Positions 31,353 through 40,678 of a DNA stretch of 64,000 nucleotides are shown piece by piece (the stretch's first letter is position 1; each line of letters starts with the position of its first letter). This DNA is from Paucibacter_B soli (GTDB lineage: Bacteria; Pseudomonadota; Gammaproteobacteria; Burkholderiales; Burkholderiaceae_C). Where the stretch lies: contig NZ_JBBHJW010000012.1 of the NCBI RefSeq assembly GCF_037482845.1, forward strand, positions 62,001 through 126,000, read 5' to 3'. A program made the position numbers and the translations under genes. Under the pieces are notes generated by a model. The model made no database searches. It was not told the origin of the DNA and saw only the letters and a list, made by a program, of their open reading frames with translations.

Positions 31353-34300
31353 ATGCATTTGATACGCAGTGTGTTGCTGTGGGCGGCGCTGTTGCTGGGC
31401 CTGCAGTTGTCGGGTCAGGCCATGGCGCGCAGCTGGCCGGCTCCCGAGCTGGAGCCGCGCTTCGAGACAGTGGGCGCCGCGGCGATACCGCGCGGCGTGG
31501 TGGCCTCGATGGCGCAAGACCGCGACGGCTTTCTGTGGATAGGTACCGGCGACGGCCTGGTTCGCTACGACGGCTATCGCTTTCGCAAGCAGGAGCGCGC
31601 GGGGCCGGACCCGGCGTCGCGCAACCTGGGCTGGATTCGCGCCATGCTGCCGGCGCGCGATGGCCGCTTGTGGCTGGGCACCGAATCCGATGGCCTGGCC
31701 GAGCTGGACCCCCAGCAGGAGCGCGTTGAGCTCCATCGCATGGATGGGCGGCGCGCGCCGGCGGGTGCCAAGCTGCCGGCTCTGCCCAGCATCCATGCGC
31801 TGGCGCAGGACCCGAGCGGCGAGCTCTGGGTCGGCAGCCTGGGCGGGCTCTACCGTTTCGATCCGGCGACCGGGCGCTTCTTCATCGCGCAGGCACTGGC
31901 CGAGCCGCGCATATCGTCCCTGCTGGTGGACCGGCAGGGCACGCTCTGGGTGGGCAGTTGGTCGGGCTTGAGCCGCCGGCGGCCCGGGCAGGACGCCTTC
32001 GAGCCCGTGCTGGCCGGCGGGCCGGGCGGTCTGCGGGGCCGGCAGGTGACGGCCCTGATGCAGGCCAGGGATGGCCGCATCTGGGTCGGCACCCAGGAGG
32101 GCGAGCTGGCCCTGGTCGACGCCGAGTCCGGCCAGGGCAGCATGCTCGCCCATGCCGGGGCGGGCGCGATCTCCGGTCTGGTGCAGCTGCCGGATGGCAC
32201 GGTCTGGGTCGGGCATGGCACCGGGGTGGACAGGCGCGAGCCGCAGTACGGCGCCATGCTGCAGCGCCTGCGGCACGATGCGCGCAAGCCCCTGGGTCTG
32301 GCCGGTCAGGAAGTGACCAGCCTGCTGCTCGATCAGGCGGGTGCCGTGTGGGTGGGAGGCTTCGGGATCGGGCTGCAGCGCCACCAGCCCGGCAATCACA
32401 GCCTGTGGTTGCGCGCCGCCGATGCCGAGGCCGACAGCCCGCTGGCCGAGGCCGATCTGCGCAGCCTTTTGCCGCTGCGCGATGGCAGCTTGCTGGCGGC
32501 CACGCACGCAGGGCCGGTGGCGGTGCTGGACGAGCGCTGGGCCGCCGTCGATGTGCTGCCGCTGCGCGGCGCCACGGCCATGGCGCAGGCGCCCGACGGC
32601 ACGATCTGGTTGGGCCGCCAGGGCGAGCTGTGTCAGCTGGACGAGGCGCGCCGGCTGCGCCGCTGCCTGCCCCATGCGGGCGGCCCAACGCGGCGCCTGA
32701 GCGTCACCCGCGAGGGGGTGTTGTGGGCGGGCACCACCGACGGCGCCTACCGGCTGGCGCCCGCCGCCCGGGACTTGCAGCGCGTCACCGATACCCAGGG
32801 GCAGCCGCTGCCGGGCGAGATCCACGCCATCGCCCAGGGCCCGGACGGGGCGGTCTGGCTGGGCAGCATGTTCGGGTTGTTTCGCGCGCCGCATGCGCAT
32901 GCCGAGCTCTCGGCGGTGCCGGCCGAGCCGGGCGCCGAGCTGGGCAACGCGACGGTGCTGGGCCTGTTGTTCGATCATCAGCAGCGCCTGTGGGTGGACA
33001 CCGCCGTCAGCGGCCTGCATCGCATGAGCCAATGGGATGGGCAGCGCGCCCGCTTCGAGCCCATCAGCGCACGCCATGGCGCGACCGGCAGACCTTTTGG
33101 CGCCAATCTGCTGGAAGACACGCGCGGGCGCATCTGGTCGCATATGCATGTGTACGACCCCGCGCAGGATCGCCTGGTCGAGCTCAGCGCGGCCGACGGC
33201 ATGGCCCTGGGCACGGGCTGGTTCTTCTCCTACGCCAAGCTCGCCGACGGACGGCTGCTGTTTGGCGGCAGCAAGGGCCTGCAGGTGGTGCGGGCCGAGA
33301 GCTTTGACAGCTCCAGCTATGCGCCGCCCTTGCGGGTGACCGAGCTGCGCGTGAATGGCGAGGTCACGCATGCCGGCCCGCTGGCCCGGCAAGGGCTGAC
33401 GCTCGGCACCGGTCAGCGCAGCTTCAGCCTGGAATTCGCGGCACTCGACTATGAAGCGCCCGAGCGCCTGCGCTACGCCTACCAGCTGCAGGGTTTCGAT
33501 CCGGCATGGATACAGACCGGCGCCGAGATGCGTAGCGCCAGCTACAGCAATCTCGGCCCTGGCAAATACTTGCTGCGGGTGCGCGCCACCAACCGCAGCG
33601 GCGTGTGGAGCCCGCACGAACTCGCCATCGAGCTGCGTGTGGAACCCGCCTGGTGGCAGGGCTGGTGGTTTCGGGGCCTGGCCCTGGTACTGCTGCTGGT
33701 GCTGATCTGGGCGCTGGTGCAATGGCGCACCCACCGTTTGCGCCTGACCCAGCAGCGCCTGGAACTCAAGGTCAGCGAGCGCACCGCCAGCCTGCAGGCG
33801 CTGAGTCGCGAGCTCGAAGAATCCAGCCTGACCGATCCCTTGACCGGTTTGCGCAACCGGCGTTTTCTGGCCCAGCACATCGAGCCGGAACTGGCCATGG
33901 TGCTGCGCCAGTACCAGACGCCGGCGGCACAGGCCGAGCTGCCCTGCCTGGTCTTCTTTCTGATCGACCTGGATCATTTCAAGCGGGTCAACGACCAGCA
34001 CGGGCATGATGCCGGTGATCGGGTGCTGCAGCAGATGCGCGCGCGCCTGCAGCAGGTGTTTCGCGAAAGCGACTACATCGTGCGCTGGGGCGGCGAGGAG
34101 TTTCTGGTGCTGGCGCGCGGCACGACGCGCGAGCATGCGGCGGAGCTGGCCCGGCGTGCCTGGAGCGCGGTGGGCGAGCAGCCCTTTGTGCTGGACAACG
34201 GCGCCTTGCTGACCATGAGCTGCTCGCTCGGCTTCGCCTGCTTCCCCTTGGCGCCCGAGTTGCCGGCGGCGCTGGACTGGAACAGCACCGTCAAGATCGC

Positions 34301-34478
34301 CGATGCGGCGCTCTATATGGTGAAACGCGGCGGGCGCGATGGCTGGCTGGGCGCGGTGAGCGCGCAGGCGGCTTCGGCGCAGGCCCTGCGCGAACAGGCC
34401 GCCCTGCCACTGCCGGATTGGGTGGCGACCGGCGGCCTGCATGTGGCTGGTTCGGACCCGCGCGCGGGCAAGCACTGA
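31353..34478 (+). CDS. Beta-propeller sensor diguanylate cyclase (Reg_prop/Y_Y_Y/GGDEF), copy 1
   Basis: A 1041-residue inner-membrane protein. A signal-like N terminus (HLIRSVLLWAALLLGLQLSG) precedes a large periplasmic two-propeller region built of repeats such as 'DRDGFLWIGTGDGLVRYDGY' (about 30-680). A Y_Y_Y domain follows ('SLEFAALDYEAPERLRYAYQ', about 690-755), then one membrane helix at about 768-790 and a short coiled coil. The GGDEF domain has 'WGGEEF' at 913-917, an RESD inhibitory site and metal residue Asp in 'LIDLDHFKRVND'. It should make c-di-GMP in response to an extracytoplasmic, possibly carbohydrate, signal. A paralogue follows 51 bases downstream. The ribosome site is weak. 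Confidence 0.92.
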   Translation: MHLIRSVLLWAALLLGLQLSGQAMARSWPAPELEPRFETVGAAAIPRGVVASMAQDRDGFLWIGTGDGLVRYDGYRFRKQERAGPDPASRNLGWIRAMLPARDGRLWLGTESDGLAELDPQQERVELHRMDGRRAPAGAKLPALPSIHALAQDPSGELWVGSLGGLYRFDPATGRFFIAQALAEPRISSLLVDRQGTLWVGSWSGLSRRRPGQDAFEPVLAGGPGGLRGRQVTALMQARDGRIWVGTQEGELALVDAESGQGSMLAHAGAGAISGLVQLPDGTVWVGHGTGVDRREPQYGAMLQRLRHDARKPLGLAGQEVTSLLLDQAGAVWVGGFGIGLQRHQPGNHSLWLRAADAEADSPLAEADLRSLLPLRDGSLLAATHAGPVAVLDERWAAVDVLPLRGATAMAQAPDGTIWLGRQGELCQLDEARRLRRCLPHAGGPTRRLSVTREGVLWAGTTDGAYRLAPAARDLQRVTDTQGQPLPGEIHAIAQGPDGAVWLGSMFGLFRAPHAHAELSAVPAEPGAELGNATVLGLLFDHQQRLWVDTAVSGLHRMSQWDGQRARFEPISARHGATGRPFGANLLEDTRGRIWSHMHVYDPAQDRLVELSAADGMALGTGWFFSYAKLADGRLLFGGSKGLQVVRAESFDSSSYAPPLRVTELRVNGEVTHAGPLARQGLTLGTGQRSFSLEFAALDYEAPERLRYAYQLQGFDPAWIQTGAEMRSASYSNLGPGKYLLRVRATNRSGVWSPHELAIELRVEPAWWQGWWFRGLALVLLLVLIWALVQWRTHRLRLTQQRLELKVSERTASLQALSRELEESSLTDPLTGLRNRRFLAQHIEPELAMVLRQYQTPAAQAELPCLVFFLIDLDHFKRVNDQHGHDAGDRVLQQMRARLQQVFRESDYIVRWGGEEFLVLARGTTREHAAELARRAWSAVGEQPFVLDNGALLTMSCSLGFACFPLAPELPAALDWNSTVKIADAALYMVKRGGRDGWLGAVSAQAASAQALREQAALPLPDWVATGGLHVAGSDPRAGKH

Positions 34479-34529
34479 CCCCGCAGGATTCACCGGTTTT
34501 TTCACACGCGGCGCGGCTAATATCGGCCC

Positions 34530-37500
34530 ATGCTTGGGCGACTGTTGTTCCTGTGGTGGCTGCTGTGCTGCGCGCAGGCCTGCGCACAGCAGGCCCAGCT
34601 GGCCGAGCCACGTTTCGAGCCGGTCGTCGATGCGGGTGCGATTGCGGACGGTGTGGTGTCCACGCTCAGCCAGGATGGCAGCGGCTTTATCTGGGTGGGC
34701 ACCAGCGTGGGCTTGCTGCGCTACGACGGTTACCAGTTCAAACGCGTCGCGATTCAGGGCGACGCCGAGCGCCTCCTCGGCACCAGCTTCGTGCGCGCCA
34801 TCCTGGCGGCGCACGATGGCCGGCTTTGGGTGGGCACCGAGAGCGACGGCCTCGGCCTCTACGACCCCGCGACCGAGCGCTGGGTTTTCTACCGCAGCGA
34901 TGCCGCCAACCCCGGCTCCCTGGCCCCCGGCACCGTGCGTGCGCTGGCACAGGACCGCGACGGCAGCATCTGGGTCGGCACCATAGGCGGCGGACTGGAT
35001 CGCCTCGATCCCGCCCGGGCGGCGTTCCAGCATTTCAGACGCAGCAGCGGCGCCATCCCCGATGATCGCGTCCAGAGCCTGCTGCTGGACCGGCGCGGCC
35101 AGCTCTGGGTCGGCACCTGGAACGGGCTGGCGCGCTTGCGTCCGGGGGGCGCGCGTTTCGAGCCGGTGTTCTCGGATGCGGCGCAGCCGCAGCAGCTGGC
35201 GGGCAAGGTCGTCTCGATGCTGGCCGAGGCGCCCGACGGTCGCCTCTGGGTCGGCACCCAGCAGGGCGATCTGGTCATCGTCGATCCGGTCAGCGGCGCC
35301 GGCCGCTGGCTGGCGCGCGCGCCCGCGGGCCCCGCCAAGTTTGGTTCGATCCATGCGCTGACGGCAGTCAACGACGCCGAGGTCTGGGTCGCCAGCGCCG
35401 CCGGCCTGGAGCTGCGCGCGGTACAGGACGGCGCCCTGCTCAAACGGCTGCGCCACGACGATGCGCGCCCCTGGGGCCTGGCAGCCAACGATGTGCGCGC
35501 GCTGCTGCGCGACGCTGCCGGCTGGATCTGGGTGGGCAGCTATGGCGGCGGCTTGCAGCGCCACAACCCGGCGGCGAGCGGGCTCTGGGTGCGGCGCGCC
35601 GATGCCGACCCGGCGAGCGCCTTTGGCGACGCCGATGTGCGCAGCCTGCTGCAGACCCGCGAGGGCGAGATCTGGGTCGGCAGCAACGAGCGTGGCGTGG
35701 CGGTGCTGGATGAGCAGCTGCGTGTGATTGCCGCGATCCGGCCGCAGCCCGGCCTGTCCGGGCATATTCAGGACGGGCGCGTGGGCGGCCTGGCACAGGC
35801 GCCGGACGGCACGATCTGGGCGGGTGTGGATAGCACCGTCTACGAGTTCAGTCCACGCCGCGCCATGCTGGCGGTGTACAGCGTTGGCAAGGGCCTGGTG
35901 CGCTGCTTGCGTGCCGGCCGTGATGGCGCGATCTGGGTGGGCACGCAAGACGGCCTGTACCGGCTCGATCCGCGTTCACGCCGGCTCGATCGCATTACCC
36001 TGGCCGGCGGCCTGGCGCTCAACGGCAATGTCAACGCGCTGGTGGAAATGCCCGATGCCGGCCTCTGGGTGGGCATGGAAAGCGGGCTCTATCGGGTGGC
36101 GGCGGGGGCACGCGAATTGCAGCCAATCGCCGCCAGGCCCGAAGCGGGGCTGGCCAGCCGGGCGGTGCTGGGCCTGCTGCTCGACGCGCAGCAGCGGCTC
36201 TGGGTCGACAGCGCCGCGGGCCTGCACCGCATGCAGGCCTGGGACGGCCGGCTCGCCAGCTTCGAGCGCGTGGCCGAGCGCCATGGCTTTGGCGGGCGCG
36301 CCTTCGGTGCCAATCTGCTGGCCGACGCCCAGGGCCGCATCTGGACCCATCGCGCCGTCTTCGATCCGGCCGACGGCAGCTATTACGAGCTCAGCCCCGC
36401 CGATGGCGCGGATTTCGGCACCGGCTGGTTCCGCGCCTACACCCAGCTTGCCGATGGGCGGCTGCTCTTTGGCGGCAGCAAGGGCCTGCTGGTGGTAGAG
36501 CCCGGGCGCTTCAAACGCTGGGCCTATGCGCCGCCCTTGGTGGCCACCGACTTGCGCGTGGACGGCGAACGCCGCCCGCTGGCCACGCTGGCGCAAGGCC
36601 TGACCCTGGCGCCCGGCGAGCGCGGCTTCAGCCTGGAGTTTGCGGCGCTGGACTACAGCAACCCGGCGCGCAACCGCTACCGCTACCAGCTGCAGGGCCT
36701 GGACGACGGTTGGGTCGACACCGACGCCAGCTTCCGCGTCGCCAGCTATGGCAATTTGAGCCCCGGCGACTACCTGCTCAGGGTGCGCGGCAGCAATCGC
36801 GTGGGCGCCTGGAGCGCGCAGGAGCTGAGCCTGCGCGTGCATGTACGGCCCGCCTGGTGGCAGACCTGGTGGGCACGCGTGCTGGGCCTGCTGCTGCTGG
36901 GCAGCCTGGTCATGGCCCTGGTGCAATGGCGCACCGCTTTTCTGCAGCGCCAGCAGTTGGCGCTGGAGGCCAAGGTGCGCGAGCGTACCTTGGCGCTGGA
37001 GCAGCTCTCACTGGCAATGCAGGAGTCCAGCCTCACCGATCCGCTCACCGGCCTGCGCAACCGGCGTTTCCTGGCCCAGCACATCGAGGCCGATGTGGCG
37101 CTGGCGATCCGTCGCCACGAGGGCCACCAGCAGCATGGCGCGCCGCTGCCGGACGACGCCGATCTGTTGTTCTTCCTGGTCGATCTGGACCACTTCAAGC
37201 AGATCAACGACCAGCACGGCCATTCCGCCGGCGACGCAGTGCTGCAGCAGATGCGCGGCCGCCTGCAGGGGGTGTTCCGCGATGCCGACTACCTGGTGCG
37301 CTGGGGCGGCGAGGAGTTCCTGATCGTGGCGCGCGCCACCGCGCGCAGCCATGCCGCCGAACTGGCCGAGCGCGCCCGCGCCATGGTGGCCGACCACCCC
37401 TTCGTGCTGGACGACGGCAGCCTGCTGCACAAGACCTGCTCGGTGGGTTTTGCCTGCTTTCCACTCGCCCCCGAGCATGCACGCGTGCTTGACTGGTCCA

Positions 37501-37691
37501 GCGTGGTCGATGTGGCAGATGCGGCGCTCTATGCCGTCAAGCGCGCCGGCCGCAACGGCTGGCTGGGCGTGGTGAGCGCCAGTGCCGCGTCGGAAGATGA
37601 GCTGCGCGCCTGGCGCCAGCGTCCGCTGGCCGAATGGCTGGCCAGCGGGACGCTGCAGACGGCCGGCTCGGGTCCGCACGCGACCGGCTGA
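34530..37691 (+). CDS. Beta-propeller sensor diguanylate cyclase (Reg_prop/Y_Y_Y/GGDEF), copy 2
   Basis: A 1053-residue paralogue of the preceding protein with the same domain order. It has a signal-like start (LGRLLFLWWLLCCAQACAQ), propeller repeats ('DGSGFIWVGTSVGLLRYDGY'), Y_Y_Y ('SLEFAALDYSNPARNRYRYQ'), a membrane helix ('WARVLGLLLLGSLVMALVQW') and GGDEF with 'WGGEEF' at 926-930. The RDAD inhibitory site and 'LVDLDHFKQINDQHGH' are intact. Cyclase domains are closely alike in the two proteins, while the sensory blades differ more, which points to tandem duplication with ligand divergence. It ends three bases before the stop of a convergent third GGDEF gene. Confidence 0.92.
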   Translation: MLGRLLFLWWLLCCAQACAQQAQLAEPRFEPVVDAGAIADGVVSTLSQDGSGFIWVGTSVGLLRYDGYQFKRVAIQGDAERLLGTSFVRAILAAHDGRLWVGTESDGLGLYDPATERWVFYRSDAANPGSLAPGTVRALAQDRDGSIWVGTIGGGLDRLDPARAAFQHFRRSSGAIPDDRVQSLLLDRRGQLWVGTWNGLARLRPGGARFEPVFSDAAQPQQLAGKVVSMLAEAPDGRLWVGTQQGDLVIVDPVSGAGRWLARAPAGPAKFGSIHALTAVNDAEVWVASAAGLELRAVQDGALLKRLRHDDARPWGLAANDVRALLRDAAGWIWVGSYGGGLQRHNPAASGLWVRRADADPASAFGDADVRSLLQTREGEIWVGSNERGVAVLDEQLRVIAAIRPQPGLSGHIQDGRVGGLAQAPDGTIWAGVDSTVYEFSPRRAMLAVYSVGKGLVRCLRAGRDGAIWVGTQDGLYRLDPRSRRLDRITLAGGLALNGNVNALVEMPDAGLWVGMESGLYRVAAGARELQPIAARPEAGLASRAVLGLLLDAQQRLWVDSAAGLHRMQAWDGRLASFERVAERHGFGGRAFGANLLADAQGRIWTHRAVFDPADGSYYELSPADGADFGTGWFRAYTQLADGRLLFGGSKGLLVVEPGRFKRWAYAPPLVATDLRVDGERRPLATLAQGLTLAPGERGFSLEFAALDYSNPARNRYRYQLQGLDDGWVDTDASFRVASYGNLSPGDYLLRVRGSNRVGAWSAQELSLRVHVRPAWWQTWWARVLGLLLLGSLVMALVQWRTAFLQRQQLALEAKVRERTLALEQLSLAMQESSLTDPLTGLRNRRFLAQHIEADVALAIRRHEGHQQHGAPLPDDADLLFFLVDLDHFKQINDQHGHSAGDAVLQQMRGRLQGVFRDADYLVRWGGEEFLIVARATARSHAAELAERARAMVADHPFVLDDGSLLHKTCSVGFACFPLAPEHARVLDWSSVVDVADAALYAVKRAGRNGWLGVVSASAASEDELRAWRQRPLAEWLASGTLQTAGSGPHATG

Positions 37692-37694
37692 TGA

Positions 37695-39158
37695 TCAACC
37701 CTCGACGAACACCTGGGCCGTGACGGCGCGGTCGCGCCCCTGCGACTTGGCCTGGTAGAGCGCCAGGTCGGCATGGGCCAGCCATTGCGAGGCCGAGCTG
37801 CCGCGGTAGGGCACGCCGCTGACCATGCCGATCGAAAGCGTCACGCGGCCGGTGCCCAGCGGCGAGAGCTCATGCGCCAGCGCCAGACCGGCCAGCAGCT
37901 CGCGGCAGCGCGTGGCCACCGCCTGCGCGCCCTCGGCGTCGGTCTGCGCCAGCAGCAGCACGAACTCCTCGCCGCCATAACGCGCCACCAGATCGGCCGG
38001 CCGGTTCGCGCTGTTGCGCAGCACCGAGGCCACCGCCACCAGGGCCGCGTCGCCGGCCTGGTGGCCATAGTGGTCGTTGTAGAGCTTGAAATAGTCCACA
38101 TCGACGAGCAGCAGCGAGAGCGGCGCGCCGGTGCGCAGGCCGCGCCGCCATTCGTCCTCCAGGCGCTGCATCAGGAGGCGGCGGTTCGCCAGCTCGGTGA
38201 GCGCGTCGGTGGTCGACAGGCGCAGCAGCTGCTCGTTGGCATGCTGGAGTTCGGTCTCGAAGCGCTTGCGCTCGGTGAGGTCGCTGATCACGCCGACGAA
38301 CAGGCGTTCGGCCTCGCTGCCAACCTCCGAGACCGAGAGCTGCACCGTCAGCGGCGTGCCATCGCGATGCAGGGCATTGAATTCGCGCAGGCGCCCCATC
38401 AGCGCGCCCCCCTGGCCGCGCAGATAACGCGCCAGGTAATGGCCGTGCGCGCTGCGCTCGGGCTCATCCATCAGCATCGCAACGTCCTGGCCCAGCAGCT
38501 CGTCGAGCTCGTAGCCGAACAGGCGCAGCGCGGCCGGATTGGCGCTGCGCATGCGACCCTCGGTGTCGATGGTGATGATGGCGGCTCCCGCGGTGCTGAT
38601 GATGGCCTGCAGCTGCGCCTGGCTGGTCTGCAGGGCCTGTTGGGTGCGCACCAGCTCGGTGACGTCGGCACGTATGCCTATGGTGCCGCCCGACGCCGTC
38701 TTGCGCTCGTAGATGCGCACCCAGCGATTGCCGGGCAGCTCCTGCAGCCAGGGCTCGCCCGGTTCGCGATGCATCTGCATGCGCTGGGCCAGCCAGGCTT
38801 CCTCCTGGCCCAGCGCAGGCACCACCTCGCCGGCGGCGATGATGCTGCGCAGCAGCTCCTCGTAGCGCAGTCCGGGCCGCCATTGCGGCGCGGTCCTGGG
38901 ATAGAGGCGGGCGAAGGCCTGGTTGTGTATCAGCAGACGGTCGTCGGCGTCGAACATCGCGTAGGCCTCGCTGAGCGCCTCTATGCCCTCGATCAGCTCG
39001 GCGCGCTCGGCCCGGGCGCTGTGGGCGCGCGCCTCGCATTGCGCGCGTGCGCGCCTGGCGCGCCACCAGGCCAGGGTGACGCCGGCCAGCGCCATCATGA
39101 GGCCCAGCGCCAGCCACCAGGCCGGTCCGGCGCTTGCGTCTACGGGGGTGGGCGTCAT
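37695..39158 (-). CDS. Membrane PAS-PAS-GGDEF diguanylate cyclase
   Basis: About 487 residues. One membrane helix (about 13-32, WWLALGLMMALAGVTLAWW) anchors it. Two PAS domains follow: the first ('LSEAYAMFDADDRLLIHNQA', about 55-165), the second ('IISTAGAAIITIDTEGRMRS', about 175-300) with a PAC tail. The GGDEF domain (about 310-480) has 'ARYGGEEFVLLL', an RPAD inhibitory site and 'LLLVDVDYFKLYNDHYGHQAG', so it should be active. The ATG at 39158 was chosen because it directly precedes the helix; the frame upstream is Ala/Ser/Glu-rich and unlikely. murU is upstream on the same strand, 43 bases away. Confidence 0.9.
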   Translation of the reverse strand: MTPTPVDASAGPAWWLALGLMMALAGVTLAWWRARRARAQCEARAHSARAERAELIEGIEALSEAYAMFDADDRLLIHNQAFARLYPRTAPQWRPGLRYEELLRSIIAAGEVVPALGQEEAWLAQRMQMHREPGEPWLQELPGNRWVRIYERKTASGGTIGIRADVTELVRTQQALQTSQAQLQAIISTAGAAIITIDTEGRMRSANPAALRLFGYELDELLGQDVAMLMDEPERSAHGHYLARYLRGQGGALMGRLREFNALHRDGTPLTVQLSVSEVGSEAERLFVGVISDLTERKRFETELQHANEQLLRLSTTDALTELANRRLLMQRLEDEWRRGLRTGAPLSLLLVDVDYFKLYNDHYGHQAGDAALVAVASVLRNSANRPADLVARYGGEEFVLLLAQTDAEGAQAVATRCRELLAGLALAHELSPLGTGRVTLSIGMVSGVPYRGSSASQWLAHADLALYQAKSQGRDRAVTAQVFVEG

Positions 39159-39201
39159 GGTGGCTGCAGCGTTGGATGCTGCGCCCGATTCTGAACCCGG
39201 C

Positions 39202-39936
39202 TCAGCGCTTTGCCGCCCCGGGCAAGTCCGTAGTCGCCGCATTCAGCGACGCCAGCCGCTCGGGCGTGCCCACGTCCTCCCAGGCCTGGGTGTAGAGCTC
39301 GGCACTGATGCGGCGCGCCGCGATGCCCTTCTCCAGGCAGGGGCGCAGCGCGGCATGCTGGCCAACGCTCACGCCCTCGAACAGGGCGCGCCTGAACAGC
39401 CCCACGCAGGACCAGGTGTAGCGCGGCCCGCTCGCGCCGCTGGCTGCGCTGGTGGCCAGTCCCTGGGCGTCGATGCCGAAGTCGCCGTCGGGCTTGTGCG
39501 GCCGATTCGGCACCAGCCATAAATGCGCCAGCATGTCGCTGCGGGCAAAGGCCTCGGCACGCGCCGCCGAGGCGCGGAAGTCCGGCAGGTGCACATCGGC
39601 CGAGACGACCCAGAAGCCATCGTCGCCGTCGGCGCACAGCAGCGGCAGGGCCTTGGCAATGCCGCCAGCGGTCTCCAGCGCGCCGCCATGGTCGCGCGCC
39701 TCGTTGCTGTAATGCAGGCGCAGGCCCCAGCGGCCGCCGTCGCCCAGCTGGGCCGGGAACTGCTCGGCCAGCCAGGCGATGTTGATGACGATGTCGCGCA
39801 CGCCAGCGGCCGCCAGGGCCTCGATATGCCAGACGATCAGCGGCTTGCCGCCGACCTGCAGCAGTGGCTTGGGTTGGTGGTCGGTGAGCGGCCGCATGCG
39901 CTCGCCGCGCCCGGCCGCGAGGATGATGGCTCGCAT
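39202..39936 (-). CDS. murU: MurU-type nucleotidyltransferase (N-acetylmuramate alpha-1-phosphate uridylyltransferase)
   Basis: A 244-residue nucleotidyltransferase. It starts with the activation loop 'MRAIILAAGRGERMRPLTD' followed by 'KPLLQVGGKPLI', and has the metal aspartate in 'DGFWVVSADVHLPDF'. The pattern 'NIAWLAEQFPAQLGDGGRWG' and 'HYSNEARDHGGALETAGGI' is typical of MurU, which makes UDP-MurNAc from MurNAc-1-phosphate in cell-wall recycling. In many relatives the kinase gene amgK is directly upstream; here it is not, as a haemerythrin gene takes that place. A glucose-1-phosphate-type specificity is the main alternative. Confidence 0.85.
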   Translation of the reverse strand: MRAIILAAGRGERMRPLTDHQPKPLLQVGGKPLIVWHIEALAAAGVRDIVINIAWLAEQFPAQLGDGGRWGLRLHYSNEARDHGGALETAGGIAKALPLLCADGDDGFWVVSADVHLPDFRASAARAEAFARSDMLAHLWLVPNRPHKPDGDFGIDAQGLATSAASGASGPRYTWSCVGLFRRALFEGVSVGQHAALRPCLEKGIAARRISAELYTQAWEDVGTPERLASLNAATTDLPGAAKR

Positions 39937-39965
39937 GGGCCGGGAGTGTAGTGAGAAGCGGCTTG

Positions 39966-40550
39966 CTAGAGCGCCGGCCCGAGGCCGATGGGCGCCGGCA
40001 CCGCGGCCAGCACCTTCTGGAACAGGGCCTGGTATTCCTCGGCGGCGGCATGACCGGTGAGCGGGTCCTGGTTCTTTGCAAAGGCCTCGTCCAGGTCGGC
40101 CCAGTCGGCGGGGCTGAGCATCTTCACCGCCAGCGGCAGGATCTCGCGCTCCTCGATCTCCATATGCTTCAGATAGGCCGCCACATAGCGCTGTGCCATG
40201 GCCTCGAAGGCATCGCGGCGCGCCTCGCCCATCATCTCGAAGGCCAGGAGCGCATGCTCCAGCTCACGGATGGCGCGCTCGCCGCGGCCATGGTCCTCTT
40301 CGAGCTGGTCCAAGGTATCGCGAATCTCCGGCGCACGCGCGCGCAGCTTCGGGAACAGCAGCTCGCTTTCCTTGGGGTGGTGCAGGCGCTCGGGGAATTC
40401 GTCCACATAGAACAGCATCGCGCGCAGCGCGTGGAAGTCGGGCAGGCTGCCGTGGCGGCGGTGCTCGGCCAGCAGCAGCGGGATCGAGCGCAGCATCGCG
40501 GCGAGGGCGCGGTGCTCGTCGCGTATCACGGTGAGGGTCAGGGCTTGCAT
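39966..40550 (-). CDS. Haemerythrin-like domain protein
   Basis: A 194-residue four-helix protein. Iron-site residues expected for haemerythrins are in 'VIRDEHRALAAML' (His), 'ERLHHPKESELLFPKL' (HxxxE type), 'QLEEDHGRGERAI' (His) and 'YLKHMEIEEREILPLA' (HxxxE). It probably binds a diiron centre and responds to O2, NO or oxidative damage; YtfE/RIC-like iron-cluster repair is one possibility, though the length and the absence of the N-terminal cysteine domain argue against it. The start has GGAGAC six to nine bases upstream. It precedes murU by 29 bases. Confidence 0.9.
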   Translation of the reverse strand: MQALTLTVIRDEHRALAAMLRSIPLLLAEHRRHGSLPDFHALRAMLFYVDEFPERLHHPKESELLFPKLRARAPEIRDTLDQLEEDHGRGERAIRELEHALLAFEMMGEARRDAFEAMAQRYVAAYLKHMEIEEREILPLAVKMLSPADWADLDEAFAKNQDPLTGHAAAEEYQALFQKVLAAVPAPIGLGPAL

Positions 40551-40678
40551 GGTCTTGTCTCCGTTCTATGCCGGAGGTTGAAGCCAAGCCGGCCGTGACG
40601 CATTGCTCTGGATCAAGATTGGCGGCGCCGCGGACGCAAGTAAAATGCCGGGTTTTCCAGAACTCCATCCCGCACACC

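Noticed and set aside
31161..35948. A 1595-codon open frame on the minus strand opposite the propeller cyclases
   Set aside because: It is antisense to two genes with clear domains and motifs. Its translation is rich in Ala/Gln/His/Gly with no motif. High-GC codon bias creates such long open frames.
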